This document shows positions 19,619 to 30,712 of a stretch of DNA of 64,000 nucleotides, piece by piece; position 1 is the first letter of the stretch; each line of letters begins with the position of its first letter. Location of the stretch: positions 806,001-870,000 of the forward strand of contig OZ037883.1 of the NCBI GenBank assembly GCA_964035575.1, given 5' to 3'. The position numbers and the translations under genes are program-made. This DNA is from Rhynchopus sp. YZ270_cl-10 (Eukaryota > Euglenozoa > Diplonemea > Diplonemida > Diplonemidae). Under the pieces are notes generated by a model, which was not told where the DNA came from, ran no database searches, and was given only the letters and a program-made list of their open reading frames with translations.

Positions 19619-22332
19619 CAGTGCGCCTAGGAAACGGTCAACGTTTCCCAAAAGGAAACGTTGACGTTTCCCAGATTCTTGGGAAACGTTGAGGAAACGC
19701 TAAAGAAACGTTGCAAGGGGTTTTCTTTAGTTAACACATAGTATTTGACAAAACGCTCAAGACCCTCGCGAAAAGTCGCACGTCTGTGTATCCCCTCCCC
19801 GCTTGTTTTCTCCTCTCTCTTTTCTCTCCCGTTCTCCGACGCTTTCTGCACTTCAGACAAACACATTTATACCGTAGATTTGCATAATGCCCAAAAGGAA
19901 GGCGGATGACGCGTGGGACTACGTGAAGGTTGTGGAAGGTGCAGGGACAAAGCTCCGGAAGGTGGAGTGCACCTTTTGTGATAAGAAATTCTCAGTGTCG
20001 TCTGCGGGGAGGATCAAAGAACACCTCCTTGGGAAGGGGTCGTCAGTGACTGCGTGCTCCCCAAAAGACGACAAGAAGGATGAGTTTGAAATAGCAAAAG
20101 CGAAGTTGCAGAACACAGAGGCGAAGGTAACGCAGCAGAAGGACAACAAACAAACGTCGCTAGACCCCTTTCTCACACGCGTAACCACCAAGATCGAAGC
20201 CATGCAGAGTATTAGGGACTTCTTCTACGAAGAGTGCATTCCCTTCCGGAAAGCAAAGAGCCGCTCATTCATGACGTTAGTCATGATGTTGTCGCGGATG
20301 TCTCAATCTGAGGCATCCGAGTTCAAGCCGCCATCCCCCGACGACCTTGCAGGCGAACTACTGCAGGAGTACGTCGCAGAGATGGACAAACTCTGCGAAA
20401 AGGGCATGCTTGCCGAAGCAAAGTTCGGGCTGTCGTTATTGTCGGACGGCTGGACTGATTGCAACGACAGGTCCATCTTTAACGGGATCGTGAGTACGTC
20501 CACATCGACGTACTATGTAGATAACAAGACGAGCAAGAGAAAAACTATGGCCGCGATCGCAGACTATATCTGCTCCCTTCCTGTGCTTATCCCCGAGGAG
20601 GTAAGGTCGAAGCTGATACACATTTGTGTTGATGGGGCATGCAAGGAGGCCCTCCCCTTAATTCGAGCCCGGGTTGAGAAGGTGTTAACGTCTGTTTGTG
20701 TTCTCCACACCTATGATCTTCTTTTAGAAGATCTAGGTGACTCCTCCAAAGCGAGCACAAAGGAAGAATTCAAATTCTTCAATGAAGTCGTGCACAAAGC
20801 TACGGCGTTGGCGAAGTGGGTGAAGACACGCCAGCGCTTGGTCACACTTCTTGAGGAGAGGTCCGACAAGAGGCTGCTGCTACCTGTGGACACTCGCTTT
20901 GGAAGCTTTTTTATCATGATGCAACGGTTGCTGGACTTGAAAGGGCCGCTGCGTGAGATGTTTGCTGGTGAAGGCTTTGGCGAGTGGAAGGTTCAGCTAA
21001 GGAGTGCGGATGCGAAGGCCACAGCTACCGAATGGGCGTCGGTTGTGCTCCAGGACGCCTTCTGGAAGAAGCTGGAGGGGGCGTGGCACATTGGAGATGT
21101 GATCTTCACCGTGTTGAAGCGTTACGACAACGACGACGCGTCGGGGAACAGCGCTTCCGTGGAGTACGTGAAGGAGGGTTTCGCCGAGCTGAAGAAGAAC
21201 ATCGAAGCGCTACCCATAACTCAATTCCTCACGGCAGCACGTAAGCAAAAAATTGCAGACAGGGTGAACACCAGATGGAAATACGTTGCAGCCCCCATCC
21301 ACAACGCGGCACATGCACTGTCACCAACATTCCGCCTGACAGCGAGGGATGACGATGAGTCTAAAGCAGGGCTGAAGGTATGTATGGCAGGTGACCTTCG
21401 CATAATCTGCTTTACTACAGGAGGCGCTGCTGCGGTATTATGATGAAGAGAAAGCACTGCAAGCTTTGGAAGAGTACGAAAACTGGAGCACGCAAAATTT
21501 CGGTGTACTAGAAGAAAAGGCGATCGCGTCGAAGTGGGGTGGACACAAGTGGTGGTCCATGTTCGGAGCAGAATGGCCTCTGCTCAAAGAGCTGGCAACA
21601 ATCATGCTCGCTCAAACTTCATCTGTTGGTGCGGCTGAGAGAGGTTGGAGCTGCTACGGCGACGTAAAAACCAGGAAGCGCAATGGGTTGTCAGCCAGCA
21701 CGGCTGACAAACTTACACGCATTCTGTACAACAAGAGGAACACGTCCACCACCCACGTCGTGGCCGGTTACTGGGAGCTTGACGAGGTGGTGCTAGGAGA
21801 CGACAGTGTGGATGGAATCGAAGGATGATTTTTTTTTTGTTTTTTTTTGTTTTTTTTTACGTTCTTTGTTTTCATTGTGTTTTTTTCCTGTTGAAACTGC
21901 GCATTTTCAACACCTACTTTTTTGTCTTTGTTGGTATCCAATAAAGAACCCCAGGTAGGTTGACCTCAAAAAAAAATCTCAGCGACTTGTTTTTTCTTGG
22001 GTGGGGTTGTAACAATCTCAGCTTGGGCGGAGTGCAGTATCTGTCCTCAGATCAGTTTGGAAGCCATCCCGACATCTTTTATGATGTCCCAACTGAGTAT
22101 TGTCACCACTCATGTACAATTTTTTGTGATGTTGTTCCTGTTGTGACGCTGTGGTGATAAAGACATCGTCGCGGGGGGTTTTTTTTTGTTTTCCCCGTTT
22201 CCCTTCACGTTTCCCAAAACCACGTTTCGTAACGTTTCCAACAAAGAAACGCCAACGTTTCCCGTTTCCCAACGTTTCCGTTTCCCAGTTTTTTGGGAAA
22301 CGTGCGTTTCCCCACGTTTCCTAAAAGCACTG
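19619..22332 (+). mobile_element. hAT transposon, apparently complete
   Basis: The ends are inverted: CAGTGCGCCTAGGAAACG on the left, the reverse complement of CAGTGCTTTTAGGAAACG on the right, each followed by an array of AACGTTTCC motifs on both strands. Perfect 8-bp target duplications CCCTAGGG lie at 19611-19618 and 22333-22340. An 8-bp duplication and CAG-starting ends are diagnostic of hAT. The single gene inside has the expected finger, catalytic and C-terminal motifs. Confidence 0.93.
19887..21828 (+). CDS. hAT transposase with one short intron
   Basis: Exon 1 is 19887-21377 and exon 2 is 21421-21828, separated by a 43-nt intron (GTATGT...TACAG); the joined product is 632 aa. Splicing restores the conserved C-terminal hAT region, so I favour it over the unspliced stop. 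Features in order: N-terminal KRKADDAWDYVKV with BED-like finger (CTFCDKKFSV...IKEHLLG); first catalytic Asp in SLLSDGWTD; second in HICVDGACKEALP; and the dimerisation block with WW, MLAQTSSVGAAERGWS (candidate third acid) and KRNGLSASTADKL. It would cut and reinsert the surrounding 2.7-kb element. All motif residues I looked for are present, so it may be active. Confidence 0.9.
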
Positions 22333-22340
22333 CCCTAGGG

Positions 22341-23524
22341 GGTACGACTCCAGCCATTTTTTGCGCACGGAAAATTCATTTGGCATTATCTGGTCATCTC
22401 CAAGGCAACTGCGGGTGAAAAACACCCTCAGAGTGGGTCACAGGGGGCCTGTGGGTCGAAAAACGACCCAGAAGCCACCCCAGAATACAAAAAAATGGAA
22501 AAAAATAGTGAAAAAACGGCTTTTTTCACGTTTTGGCCACTTTGGGCAAAATAGCGATTTTTCGAGAAAAAAATCAAAAACCGGGATATTTTTTGACATC
22601 ACAAAGCCTCCTTTGGCACAAATATACCCCAAAAGTGGCCTGTGAGTCCATTCCAACCTGTTTTGGACATATTTGACACTTTTGGAAGTGTTTTTTTGGT
22701 GTTTTTAGGTCAAAAAAATGCCCAAGACGTCCCCAAGACATCCCCAAGACACTTTGCACACCCCCTGTTACGGTCATATTTTTTTCGTTTTTTTGCCTGA
22801 AACCCCCAAAATACCCCTCCCGGACCCCACATAGTCCCGAATATCCATCACACACCCACTCAGAGTGAGTAGAAGCACCCCAAAAAAAATATTTTTTAAA
22901 GCCCTTCAACTTCAACATGGATGCTGCCGAAACTGAAGCACAATTTTAGGGCTTTAAAAAATATTTTTTTTGGGGTGCTTCTACTCACTCTGAGTGGGTG
23001 TGTGATGGATATTCGGGACTATGTGGGGTCCGGGAGGGGTATTTTGGGGGTTTCAGGCAAAAAAACGAAAAAAATATGACCGTAACAGGGGGTGTGCAAA
23101 GTGTCTTGGGGATGTCTTGGGGACGTCTTGGGCATTTTTTTGACCTAAAAACACCAAAAAAACACTTCCAAAAGTGTCAAATATGTCCAAAACAGGTTGG
23201 AATGGACTCACAGGCCACTTTTGGGGTATATTTGTGCCAAAGGAGGCTTTGTGATGTCAAAAAATATCCCGGTTTTTGATTTTTTTCTCGAAAAATCGCT
23301 ATTTTGCCCAAAGTGGCCAAAACGTGAAAAAAGCCGTTTTTTCACTATTTTTTTCCATTTTTTTGTATTCTGGGGTGGCTTCTGGGTCGTTTTTCGACCC
23401 ACAGGCCCCCTGTGACCCACTCTGAGGGTGTTTTTCACCCGCAGTTGCCTTGGAGATGGCCAGATAATGCCAAATGAATTTTCCGTGCGTTTGGTCCCAG
23501 CCAAAATGGCTGGAGTCGTATCCC
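22341..23524. mobile_element. 1.2-kb foldback (hairpin) element between the two hATs
   Basis: Two nearly identical arms, about 22343-22904 and 22949-23522, are inverted around a 44-bp spacer. The tips read TACGACTCCAGCCATTTT and its complement. The only ORFs are mirror copies on opposite strands, with low-complexity Lys/Phe composition, and I do not believe they are coding. A stretch inside (GTGAGTCCATTCCAACCTG) is homologous to the hairpin at 49226 (GTGAGCCCAATCCGACCTG). It abuts the target duplications of both neighbouring hATs without spare sequence. Confidence 0.85.
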
Positions 23525-23532
23525 CTACCCCC

Positions 23533-26167
23533 CAGTGTTCCTAATTTTGCGTTTAAAACGTTTAAAACGTTTTAAACGTTTTAAATTATTTAAAACGCGT
23601 TTTAAACGTTTTAAACGTTTTAAACGTTTTAAACTCGAATAAAAAACGGGTGGCAGTTCTGCACAAAAAAACGTAAAAAAAGTGGGGGGATTTTTCGAAT
23701 TTTTTTTTTTCTGTATCAAAAATCATAGTTTTGGTGTATCTATGGTCAATTTAGCCTGGTTTTTCTTCGTTTCTCCTGCTATGGCAACTTGTTTCCTGTA
23801 CGGTACCCTAATGAATGCGCGAAAACCTTCCGATAGACCCCCGTCTTAAATTTTCCCAGGACTGCATTTTTTTGTACAGTATGTTCACCCAACACGAACA
23901 GACATACACAAGACAATTATGGGTCGCCCGCCATGCTGGTCGCGTGCACACTTCAGCTCCGAAAAGGATGCTAAGTGCAACCACTGCGGCGAGTGTGTGC
24001 TGAGCGCAACAGGAACACGTATGCGCAAACACCTGAGCCAGTGCAGCGACGCCCCTGCAGCGATCGTGCGGAAGGCCAAGGGCGTGGAGGATGATGAGGA
24101 TGATGGGGCGCCGCAAGCATCTTCGCAGGAGACTCCCCCGGACCAGGCTCCCCCGGTGCTTCTTCCCCCCCCAGGTCAGGCGGAATCCCCTGAGGTGTTG
24201 CCATCCTCACAGCCACCCGTGTCCCAGACACAGTCTCCCCCAGTGGCATCGTCACAATCTTCGGAGCAGACTCCCCAAACTCAGGCGCGACGCGCGAAGC
24301 GCAAGCGGGGTGATCCGTCAGCTCTGACTGACGAGGACTACGCAAACATCGAAGCTGACCTTGGTCGCCTCTTTTTTGCGCACGGCCTCTCGTTCAGCAC
24401 TGCAGAGTCAATATACCTGCAGAGGCTGATCAAGCGCTTGGTGCCAGCATTTGATGTGGCAAAAATTCCCAGCGGGTACCAGATGGGCAACAGGGTACTT
24501 AAGGCTGAGTATGACAGGGTCATGGTTCCTGTGAGAGCAGCCCTAGCACAGAGCCTGCACATCTCGGTATACGTTGATGGCTGGAAGGCGCACAACGACG
24601 AGAAGGTGTTCACCCTTGTCGCCTCCGGAGATGGTGCGGATGCCCGCCCTGTAAGCACAAAAGTTTTGGAGGAGGACTCGCACAATGCGGAGGAGATCCG
24701 TACGCACCTGCATGAGATGCCAGAAAAAGATAAGTTGAGTGGGCTAGTGTGTGATGGGGACACCACTACAGCTGCAGGGTGCAAGGTTTTTGCTACCGAA
24801 ATCAATGAAGCCAGGGGGGAGAACGAGCATAAGTGCGTGCTTCTCATTTGTTCTACTCACACCCTGAACCGTGTCCTGAATGATGCCTTCGGGGTGAGGA
24901 AGAGCGCGGGGAAGGAAGTGAAGAACGCCTTCGCTTGGCTGGTAGATCTGTTGAGCACCACCACCTCCTCCATTCGCAATGTCGAGGCTCTCGGGAAGAA
25001 GTTTGCTGAGCTCCAGGTCCAGAATGGCCGCCCTCAGGCAAAGAAGCCCCCACGCCCCACCCTCACCCGCTGGACCAGCTCGCATGAGTGCTGGAAAGTG
25101 ATGTGTGAAGCCAAGACGTCGCTCATCCTCATGAATGACGACAACACAATTGCGGCGCAGTGCCCCTCCCTCAAGGAGCTGCTGGATAAGTGGGACACCT
25201 TCGCGGTCGTACTCGAGGCTATGGCCTTCGTCTCTGTGGCGATAAACCTCCTGCAGGGGAACAAGGGCAGGGCAGGCATGATCATCCCTATCTTTTCTGC
25301 CGTTGAGAAGAAGATCATTGCCTGCGCTGCGAAGGGAACGGTGCCTGCAGGAGACCGGAAGAAGATGCGAGACTGGGCGCAGAAGGCGGCTGGGCGGAGG
25401 GAGAAGTACGAGTCACAGGACTGGCTGTGTGCCGCCACCGTGATGACCCCCGTGGAGTATTCCCGGGAGGGTGCTGGCGATGCGAAGGCCTTCTTCGAGG
25501 GCTACTCCCCCCCTGCGGAAGTTGAGGAAGCCGCCGAACGGTACGTGAAGGCGTGCGGCGGGGAAAGCTCCGACCTCCTCCTCCTCTCCAACAAGCTGGA
25601 GTTCTTCTCGAAGGAGAGCTTCTGGAAGATTGCGGGGAAGGTGACGCCGGAGGAGTGGTGGACTGTGCTTGCGAAGAAGGGGTGTACGCTGGCGCGCATC
25701 GCCATCCCCATCGTGGCGATCCGGCCCTCGACGGCGGAGGTGGAGCGTACGTTCAGCTCGATGGGCTGGCTCTCGGGGGGCAGAAGGTGCCGTCTGTCAG
25801 CAGAGAAGCTCCAGATGCTGTCAGCAGTGCACTCTTGCCTGAAGATAGAAGATGTGTCTGACTAAGGGGGGTGGGGGGTTGGCTACACCGCAGCATTAAC
25901 ATGCATGCGCATAATTTACACCTACTACACCTAATTACACCGTGCCTGCTGCCACTGAAAAGTTCAGCAAAGAGGAAAATACCACATTTTTTTCGCAAAG
26001 ACATTTTTTTTTTGCCTGAAAAAAAAAAAAAAAAATTTTTTTTTTGCCTGAAAAGCCAAAATTCACCACCGTTTTTTATTCGAGTTTAAAACGTTTAAAA
26101 CAGTTTAAAACGTTTAGAGTTTAAAACGTTTAAAACGTTTCGTTTAAAACTAGGGTTAGGAACACTG
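23533..26167 (+). mobile_element. Second hAT transposon, apparently complete
   Basis: The ends are CAGTGTTCCTAA and its inverse, each followed by arrays of GTTTAAAACGTTTAAAACG. Perfect 8-bp duplications CTACCCCC occur at 23525-23532 and 26168-26175. The subterminal arrays differ from those of the first hAT, so this is a different family with the same kind of tip. Confidence 0.92.
23919..25865 (+). CDS. hAT transposase, intronless
   Basis: A 648-aa ORF starts MGRPPCWSRAHFSSE. The N-terminus has a Cys/His finger (CNHCGECVLSATGTRMRKHL..C), then a Pro/Ser/Gln-rich linker and a basic ARRAKRKRG motif that could be a nuclear signal. The catalytic core has the first Asp in SVYVDGWKAHNDE, the second in LVCDGDTTTAAG, and a later CSTHTLNRVLND helix. 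The C-terminal hAT block is EEWWTVLAKKG...LARIAIPIVAIRPSTAEVERTFSSMG, with the Glu of VER as likely third acid. The reading frame is uninterrupted and sits between matched ends with a target duplication, so activity is plausible. Codon use is richer in G+C than the surrounding spacers. Confidence 0.92.
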   Translation: MGRPPCWSRAHFSSEKDAKCNHCGECVLSATGTRMRKHLSQCSDAPAAIVRKAKGVEDDEDDGAPQASSQETPPDQAPPVLLPPPGQAESPEVLPSSQPPVSQTQSPPVASSQSSEQTPQTQARRAKRKRGDPSALTDEDYANIEADLGRLFFAHGLSFSTAESIYLQRLIKRLVPAFDVAKIPSGYQMGNRVLKAEYDRVMVPVRAALAQSLHISVYVDGWKAHNDEKVFTLVASGDGADARPVSTKVLEEDSHNAEEIRTHLHEMPEKDKLSGLVCDGDTTTAAGCKVFATEINEARGENEHKCVLLICSTHTLNRVLNDAFGVRKSAGKEVKNAFAWLVDLLSTTTSSIRNVEALGKKFAELQVQNGRPQAKKPPRPTLTRWTSSHECWKVMCEAKTSLILMNDDNTIAAQCPSLKELLDKWDTFAVVLEAMAFVSVAINLLQGNKGRAGMIIPIFSAVEKKIIACAAKGTVPAGDRKKMRDWAQKAAGRREKYESQDWLCAATVMTPVEYSREGAGDAKAFFEGYSPPAEVEEAAERYVKACGGESSDLLLLSNKLEFFSKESFWKIAGKVTPEEWWTVLAKKGCTLARIAIPIVAIRPSTAEVERTFSSMGWLSGGRRCRLSAEKLQMLSAVHSCLKIEDVSD

Positions 26168-26175
26168 CTACCCCC

Positions 26176-26922
26176 CCCCCCCCCTAACCAAAAACAAACC
26201 CGATGTGAAGTAAAACGTACGGGGGAGGAGAAACACACCGACTAGGGAATCAAAAATTGAAAATCCTGATGAAGGAGGTGTTGTTTATTCCCGGTCCCCT
26301 TCCAACCTTACCGTAAGTAAGTGGTAGAAAATATCAAAAAGTGAGAGGAATTGTCGCTATTATTTTTATGTCTTTTTATCCGAACCCCCCAATCCGCAGC
26401 AAAGCTGCTCAAACAAGTTTGATTGTGAGAAGAGGAGGAGGAGGAGGAGGAGGGGGAAGAATGGGTATGCCATATGAGAAAGGAGAAAAAAAATGGGAGA
26501 AGGTTTGGTCGTTTTTTGGAGAACATCAAATATGCAGTTTCTGTGCATACTTCTGGGAAAGAGAAAAATGATGGGTAAAAAAAAGGGAAGAAAAAAGGTT
26601 TGTAAGGTGACGTCTCTCGGCAGTCACCTCAAGATGTGGGTATATTTTGGGGGGATATGGATATAGGAAAGGGAAAGGATGCTATTCGTGTGGTACAAAT
26701 AACGACAAGAAAAGAAGAAGATACGTGAAAGATGAATGTGTCTCTGCACACTCTCTCTCACGAAAAATGCTTTAATTCCGTCGTTTGTACATAAACGTGC
26801 CCCCCATACAAAGGAAGCGGGGACATCGTGAACGGCATTTAGCTTCCCCTCTCTGATCCCTTTTTTTCGTTTTTGCGAAAAATTCAAAAGAGAGAGGAGA
26901 AAAAAGCAACAAAAAAATAAAA
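26176..26922. other. Spacer
   Basis: Contains a GGA microsatellite at about 26431-26455 and A/T tracts; no gene recognised. Confidence 0.5.
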
Positions 26923-27969
26923 TCAAACAACCTCTTTTTCAGAAAGCGGGTTTATCGGAGCCCGTTTTTGCTTTTTTGACACCGATTTTGGGTTCGGAAC
27001 TTTCCTTCCTCTTCCCTCCTCCTCCTCCTCCTCGCCCTCCTTTTCTGTCTTGAGGTTTTGCTCTGCATGAAGTCTTCTTGCCACTTCTTCTTCTATGTGA
27101 GCAGCTGATGCGAAACAGACAATGCACATGGCAAATGCCAGCACAATCCAGGCAGCTATGAGGAAAGTTGCGTAGAGAAGTGCGTCTTTGTCGTTACGTC
27201 GTGACACTTCATATGTGGCTCCCCCGATGAGTGTGGAGGAGAGCAGCAGAAAGGCGGACATGACACAGACACGTGCCCGTCGCTCTGCGACACAGAATAT
27301 CGCCACCCCCACCCCAACAAGCAGAACCAACAGCACCGTGATCGCTGCAATCGCAAACGGCGCTGCCCCCAAAGCGCTCGAAAAGAACCCAGCCCCGTCC
27401 TCCGAGGCCTCCCGGGGTGCAGAGGGGACCACGCCAATCGCATTGCATTGTCCATCCCATACCGCTTCTTTGCCAAGCTTCTCTGTACATTCTTCATTGG
27501 AAAGCTGCCGACACGTTTCTTGTTGAACAGACGCAACATCACCCCTCGCAGAACTCACCAAACAAGAAACTTCACATAAATTTGTAAACAAATTGCGAAC
27601 AAAATAGATCGGGCACGGTGCCTCTTCGTGTGTATAATTCAATGCAATACACTGTGAGTCATTGAAGAGAACTGGGGCAGAGTGGAGCTGTGTGCATTCT
27701 TCGAGGGAGGTAGGAGGCTCCCACCCCCAGACCCTGACGCACACACCTGCATCAGCGAGGAACCCTGTCGGGCAGTGTTCCACTCCCATCCCATCAGCGC
27801 GAGGGAGAACCAAACACGCCGTCCCGCGCCACACAGCTGGCAGCCCCAGAACGTTGCTGCACTCTGCATCGGTCCGCTCCCTACACCCTGTCTCAGAGAC
27901 CTGCAGATACCACGCAAACAGCATTGGGGTGACCACAGAAGTCAAATTTGAACACACCTTAGCCTCCAT
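26923..27969 (-). CDS. Cys-rich ectodomain membrane protein, unknown function
   Basis: Single exon, 348 aa from the ATG at 27969 (MEAKVCSNLTS). I see no known domain. The first ~195 residues are Cys-rich and extracellular in character (ETGCRERTDAECSNVLG, CPTGFLADAGVCV, ETCRQLSNEECTEKLG), with two similar blocks of the form C-(R)-x-ECxxxLG, suggesting an internal duplication. Three strongly hydrophobic segments follow at about 203-228, 232-253 and 264-290. The cytoplasmic tail has a Glu run and then a basic KKQKRAP segment. There is no obvious cleaved signal, so the first hydrophobic stretch near residue 15-25 may serve. It probably acts at the cell surface or in endomembranes. An R5 repeat lies 57 nt upstream of the start. 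Confidence 0.7.
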   Translation of the reverse strand: MEAKVCSNLTSVVTPMLFAWYLQVSETGCRERTDAECSNVLGLPAVWRGTACLVLPRADGMGVEHCPTGFLADAGVCVRVWGWEPPTSLEECTQLHSAPVLFNDSQCIALNYTHEEAPCPIYFVRNLFTNLCEVSCLVSSARGDVASVQQETCRQLSNEECTEKLGKEAVWDGQCNAIGVVPSAPREASEDGAGFFSSALGAAPFAIAAITVLLVLLVGVGVAIFCVAERRARVCVMSAFLLLSSTLIGGATYEVSRRNDKDALLYATFLIAAWIVLAFAMCIVCFASAAHIEEEVARRLHAEQNLKTEKEGEEEEEEGRGRKVPNPKSVSKKQKRAPINPLSEKEVV

Positions 27970-28025
27970 ATTTTGTGTAAAATCTTGATGAATTTGAAGT
28001 GTGGGGGGAGGTATACACGAAATCA

Positions 28026-28135
28026 AAAATTGATTTGAAATACAGAAAAAAGCCCTGTGACAGTGTACCCTTGGTATGACCTGGACCCCTTACCATGCGG
28101 CCATACATCCATTTCGAAGTCTACAGTCTGATCAT
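28026..28135 (-). promoter_or_regulatory. R5 upstream repeat
   Basis: Shares TTGATTTGAAATACA, GACAGTGTACC, TACCATGCGGCC and ATCCATTTCG blocks, in order, with 9460-9560. Both copies lie directly upstream of a minus-strand ATG. The following spacer to 28479 shows nothing further. Confidence 0.45.
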
Positions 28136-28479
28136 CAAAACTGTAGTTGAAAACGAAGTTCCGTGGTACCACAAAAAGGCTAAATGATTGTTTATGTTGG
28201 GAGGAAATGGGTATGTTGGATTGAAGGAAGGGGAGAAAATGGTGGGGGTGTTACTTTGTTACTAATGAAAGAAATCTAGGGAAAAAAACGCGAATTGGGG
28301 TACAAAAAAGGGGGAGGGAACACAATGGATTCAAAAAAAAAGTACCTGTACAACATTCTAGGACCTTTTTTTTTCTTCTTTTTCTTCTAATTGACAATGT
28401 CTGTTACTTTTTAATAAGGGTTTCTTTTCAATAATTCCACACTACAACACAGGACCTTTTTAACGAACTCTTTTCAACC

Positions 28480-30329
28480 CTAATTCACCGCAAACTCATT
28501 TTCACCTGGCAGCGGTGGCGACATGGGTGGGTTAACCGTTGTGTGCATGGAGGGAGGAGGTGCGCGGCTGGTGGGGACCGATTGCGCACTTTTGTGCAAT
28601 TGACCCTCCTCTTCTGCTACGTCTTCCAAGTTCCAACTGACACGGTTTCTTGCTTCATTGTAGTAGTACGTACGTTGCAGTGCTTCGTCAAAACGTTGGA
28701 CCCATTCTCCGGTGGCAAGAACGTTCTCCGCAGTGGATGATAAACGGACTGGAGATGGTGCTCGTTGGTCGACTGTGGGTACTGCTTCCTGCGCCTCGGC
28801 TTGGTAGAAGCTTTTGAGCAGTCCCATCGATTGTTTGTTTAAGTCAACAATCTGATCCGCACGCACCCGATGGTCCTCGATAGCAGACAGCACCGCCCCC
28901 ATATCCTGCGCGGAGTTCGGCCTGCTCGACAGCTTTGTTTCAAATTGATCGATAATCGCATCGTCCAACTGCTTCACCATTGCCTGCTTCTGCTCCAACC
29001 CTTGCAACGCTTGATTCGGCGACACAATCGCTGACGCATCAATACCCGACACATCCACCTCATTCCTTGGTTCATTCACAATAGTTTGAACTTGTTGTTG
29101 GAGTCTGGGTTGAAGTTGGGGGGTTGGGGTGTGATATGGTTGGGAAACATACTTAGAGCTGTGCTGTCCGAGGTCGATGAGCGAGCGTGTCAATGTGTCG
29201 ATGTGGTCCTCGCGTTGGAGAAGACGTGCTTCGAGGTCTTTTATTCGCTGGGTCTGCTCGGCGGCAGTGGTGTGGGCCTGCTGCAGCTGTGCGCGGAGGA
29301 GCTGCAGCTCAGAGGAAGATGCGTGGTCCGGCTCAGCCTTGGTAGGAGGTGGGGCAGGCGACACGGCAGCAGCACCCACACGCATGGGTGACACCATGCG
29401 TCTGTCTAGGGCCGAAGCGTTCGCAGGTGACTTCGGTACCTTTGCAGGGTCATTAGGGATAACCCCAACAGCGGCAGTCGCAATGCGCTCGTGGTGGTCA
29501 ATGATGTCGTCAATGTTGCTGAGAAACTGTAGTTTGGTAAAGAAGAGAGAAGCGTTGAATGTAATGTGGCAGGGGGGGAAATATATCTAAAAGCCAGAGC
29601 AGATTGATTCAAAAAAGGGTGTGGGTTTTTCGTGGCGGTTTTTGGGGGGAGGGGGTCTCCGTTAAATTTATTGCAGTAAAAAAAAAGATACAAAAAAAAA
29701 CACACCTTATTTAACGGTTGGTTGACGCTAAGCGGCGCTTCTCCTCTCCCCTTTGGTGAGGTTGGGGGGCCACGCAGCACTTTGTTCTCATCACGAAGGT
29801 TGCGGACTTGCGAGAGCGACATGGCGAGCTGCTGCTTCATGAGCGCGATCTCGCTTTGCTGCTCTTCCGATCGCACGGGCACGGCGACGGGCTGGCCAAT
29901 CACTTCCACCTGCCTCTCCGGAGACTTTGTGTGCCAACCATACGGGCAGGGCTTCTGCCCCGACGCGAGCACTGTCTGGCGCACCACGGACCTATTCTGC
30001 GGCGACGGCGACCTCGACAACGACCGCGCCTTGTACGACGCATCCCACGCCTTCTGCGGACTCCGCCACCTTCCGGCATTCCCTCCTCCTCCTCCTCCTC
30101 CTCCTCCTCCTCCACCTCCTGGCGTCTCCACCACCCCTTGTCCCCGCCTCCCCCTCCTCCCCCTTGGCGTATGCACATGCCCACCAAACGGTGGAGGCGT
30201 AGGATAAGCCGAGGCAGGAGTACCCGCCACGCCCTCTGCCCGATCCGGCAGCAAATGAGGCGGGATCCTTCCCAACTCCCGACCCTGCCCGTTGGGTTTG
30301 AACGGAACGCTTCCGGGTCCGGGGGGCAT
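28480..30329 (-). CDS. WW-domain coiled-coil protein, two exons
   Basis: Exon 1 is 30329-29706, exon 2 is 29526-28480; donor AAG|GTGTGT, acceptor CTACAG, phase 0; product 556 aa. The N-terminus is Pro/Gly-rich with a polyglycine run at about 70-83 and SRSPSPQ-type phosphorylation motifs. A coiled coil covers about 155-190, and another lies in exon 2 (LQLLRAQLQQAHTTAAEQ, LEARLLQREDHIDTLTRS). Near residue 480-511 is a WW domain, GEWVQRFDEALQRTYYYNEA then RNRVSW; the second aromatic and the YYYN core are kept, but the usual final Pro is replaced by Asn. WW domains bind Pro-rich ligands, and the rest suggests a cytoskeletal or basal-body scaffold, which is inference. A CAG after a TTTCTCT tract lies 8 nt before the ATG. 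Confidence 0.78.
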
Positions 30330-30336
30330 CTTAGGG

Positions 30337-30352
30337 CTGAGAGAAAGAGAGG
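30337..30352 (-). promoter_or_regulatory. Pyrimidine tract + CAG before the WW gene start
   Basis: Gene-sense CCCTCTCTTTCTCTCAG ends eight nt upstream of the ATG; candidate acceptor. Confidence 0.45.
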
Positions 30353-30677
30353 GGGTTAGGAAATGGGGGAATATGCCGCAACCCCTTTCCCTCCAATTGG
30401 GGAGGTGTGGGGAGTGGTGCCTTAGATATGGGGTGGAAAGGTTGTAGGGGGGTTATGAGTTATGTGAAAGAGAAAGTGTGTGGTTTTTGAAGAAGAATAA
30501 AAAAAAGGGAAAGGGGTGGGTCGTTTGAGTTTCGTTCTTCCTGTTTGTTGCAGTATTGTTTTTTTTTATTGTCTTTGCTTTTTTGGAACGGGACGGGAGG
30601 GCGAGGAGGGGAGAGATGAGAAGCTGTTGTATTGCACCCTTACTGACCCCTTTAAATCTTCAAATGAAAGAAAAGTT

Positions 30678-30712
30678 AAGATGACCCTAAGTCTCTCGTG
30701 CCTAGTCACCTT
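30678..30712 (-). repeat. R1 stem-loop repeat
   Basis: AGATGACCCTAAGTCTCTCG then TGCCTAGTCACCTT, followed directly by an R4 block, the closest R1-R4 pair in the window. Confidence 0.6.

Noticed and set aside
22361-23504. ORFs on both arms of the 1.2-kb palindrome and of the 49226 hairpin
   Set aside because: Mirror translations of low-complexity A/T-rich sequence, Lys/Phe-rich, without the balanced composition seen in the 55-kb palindrome.
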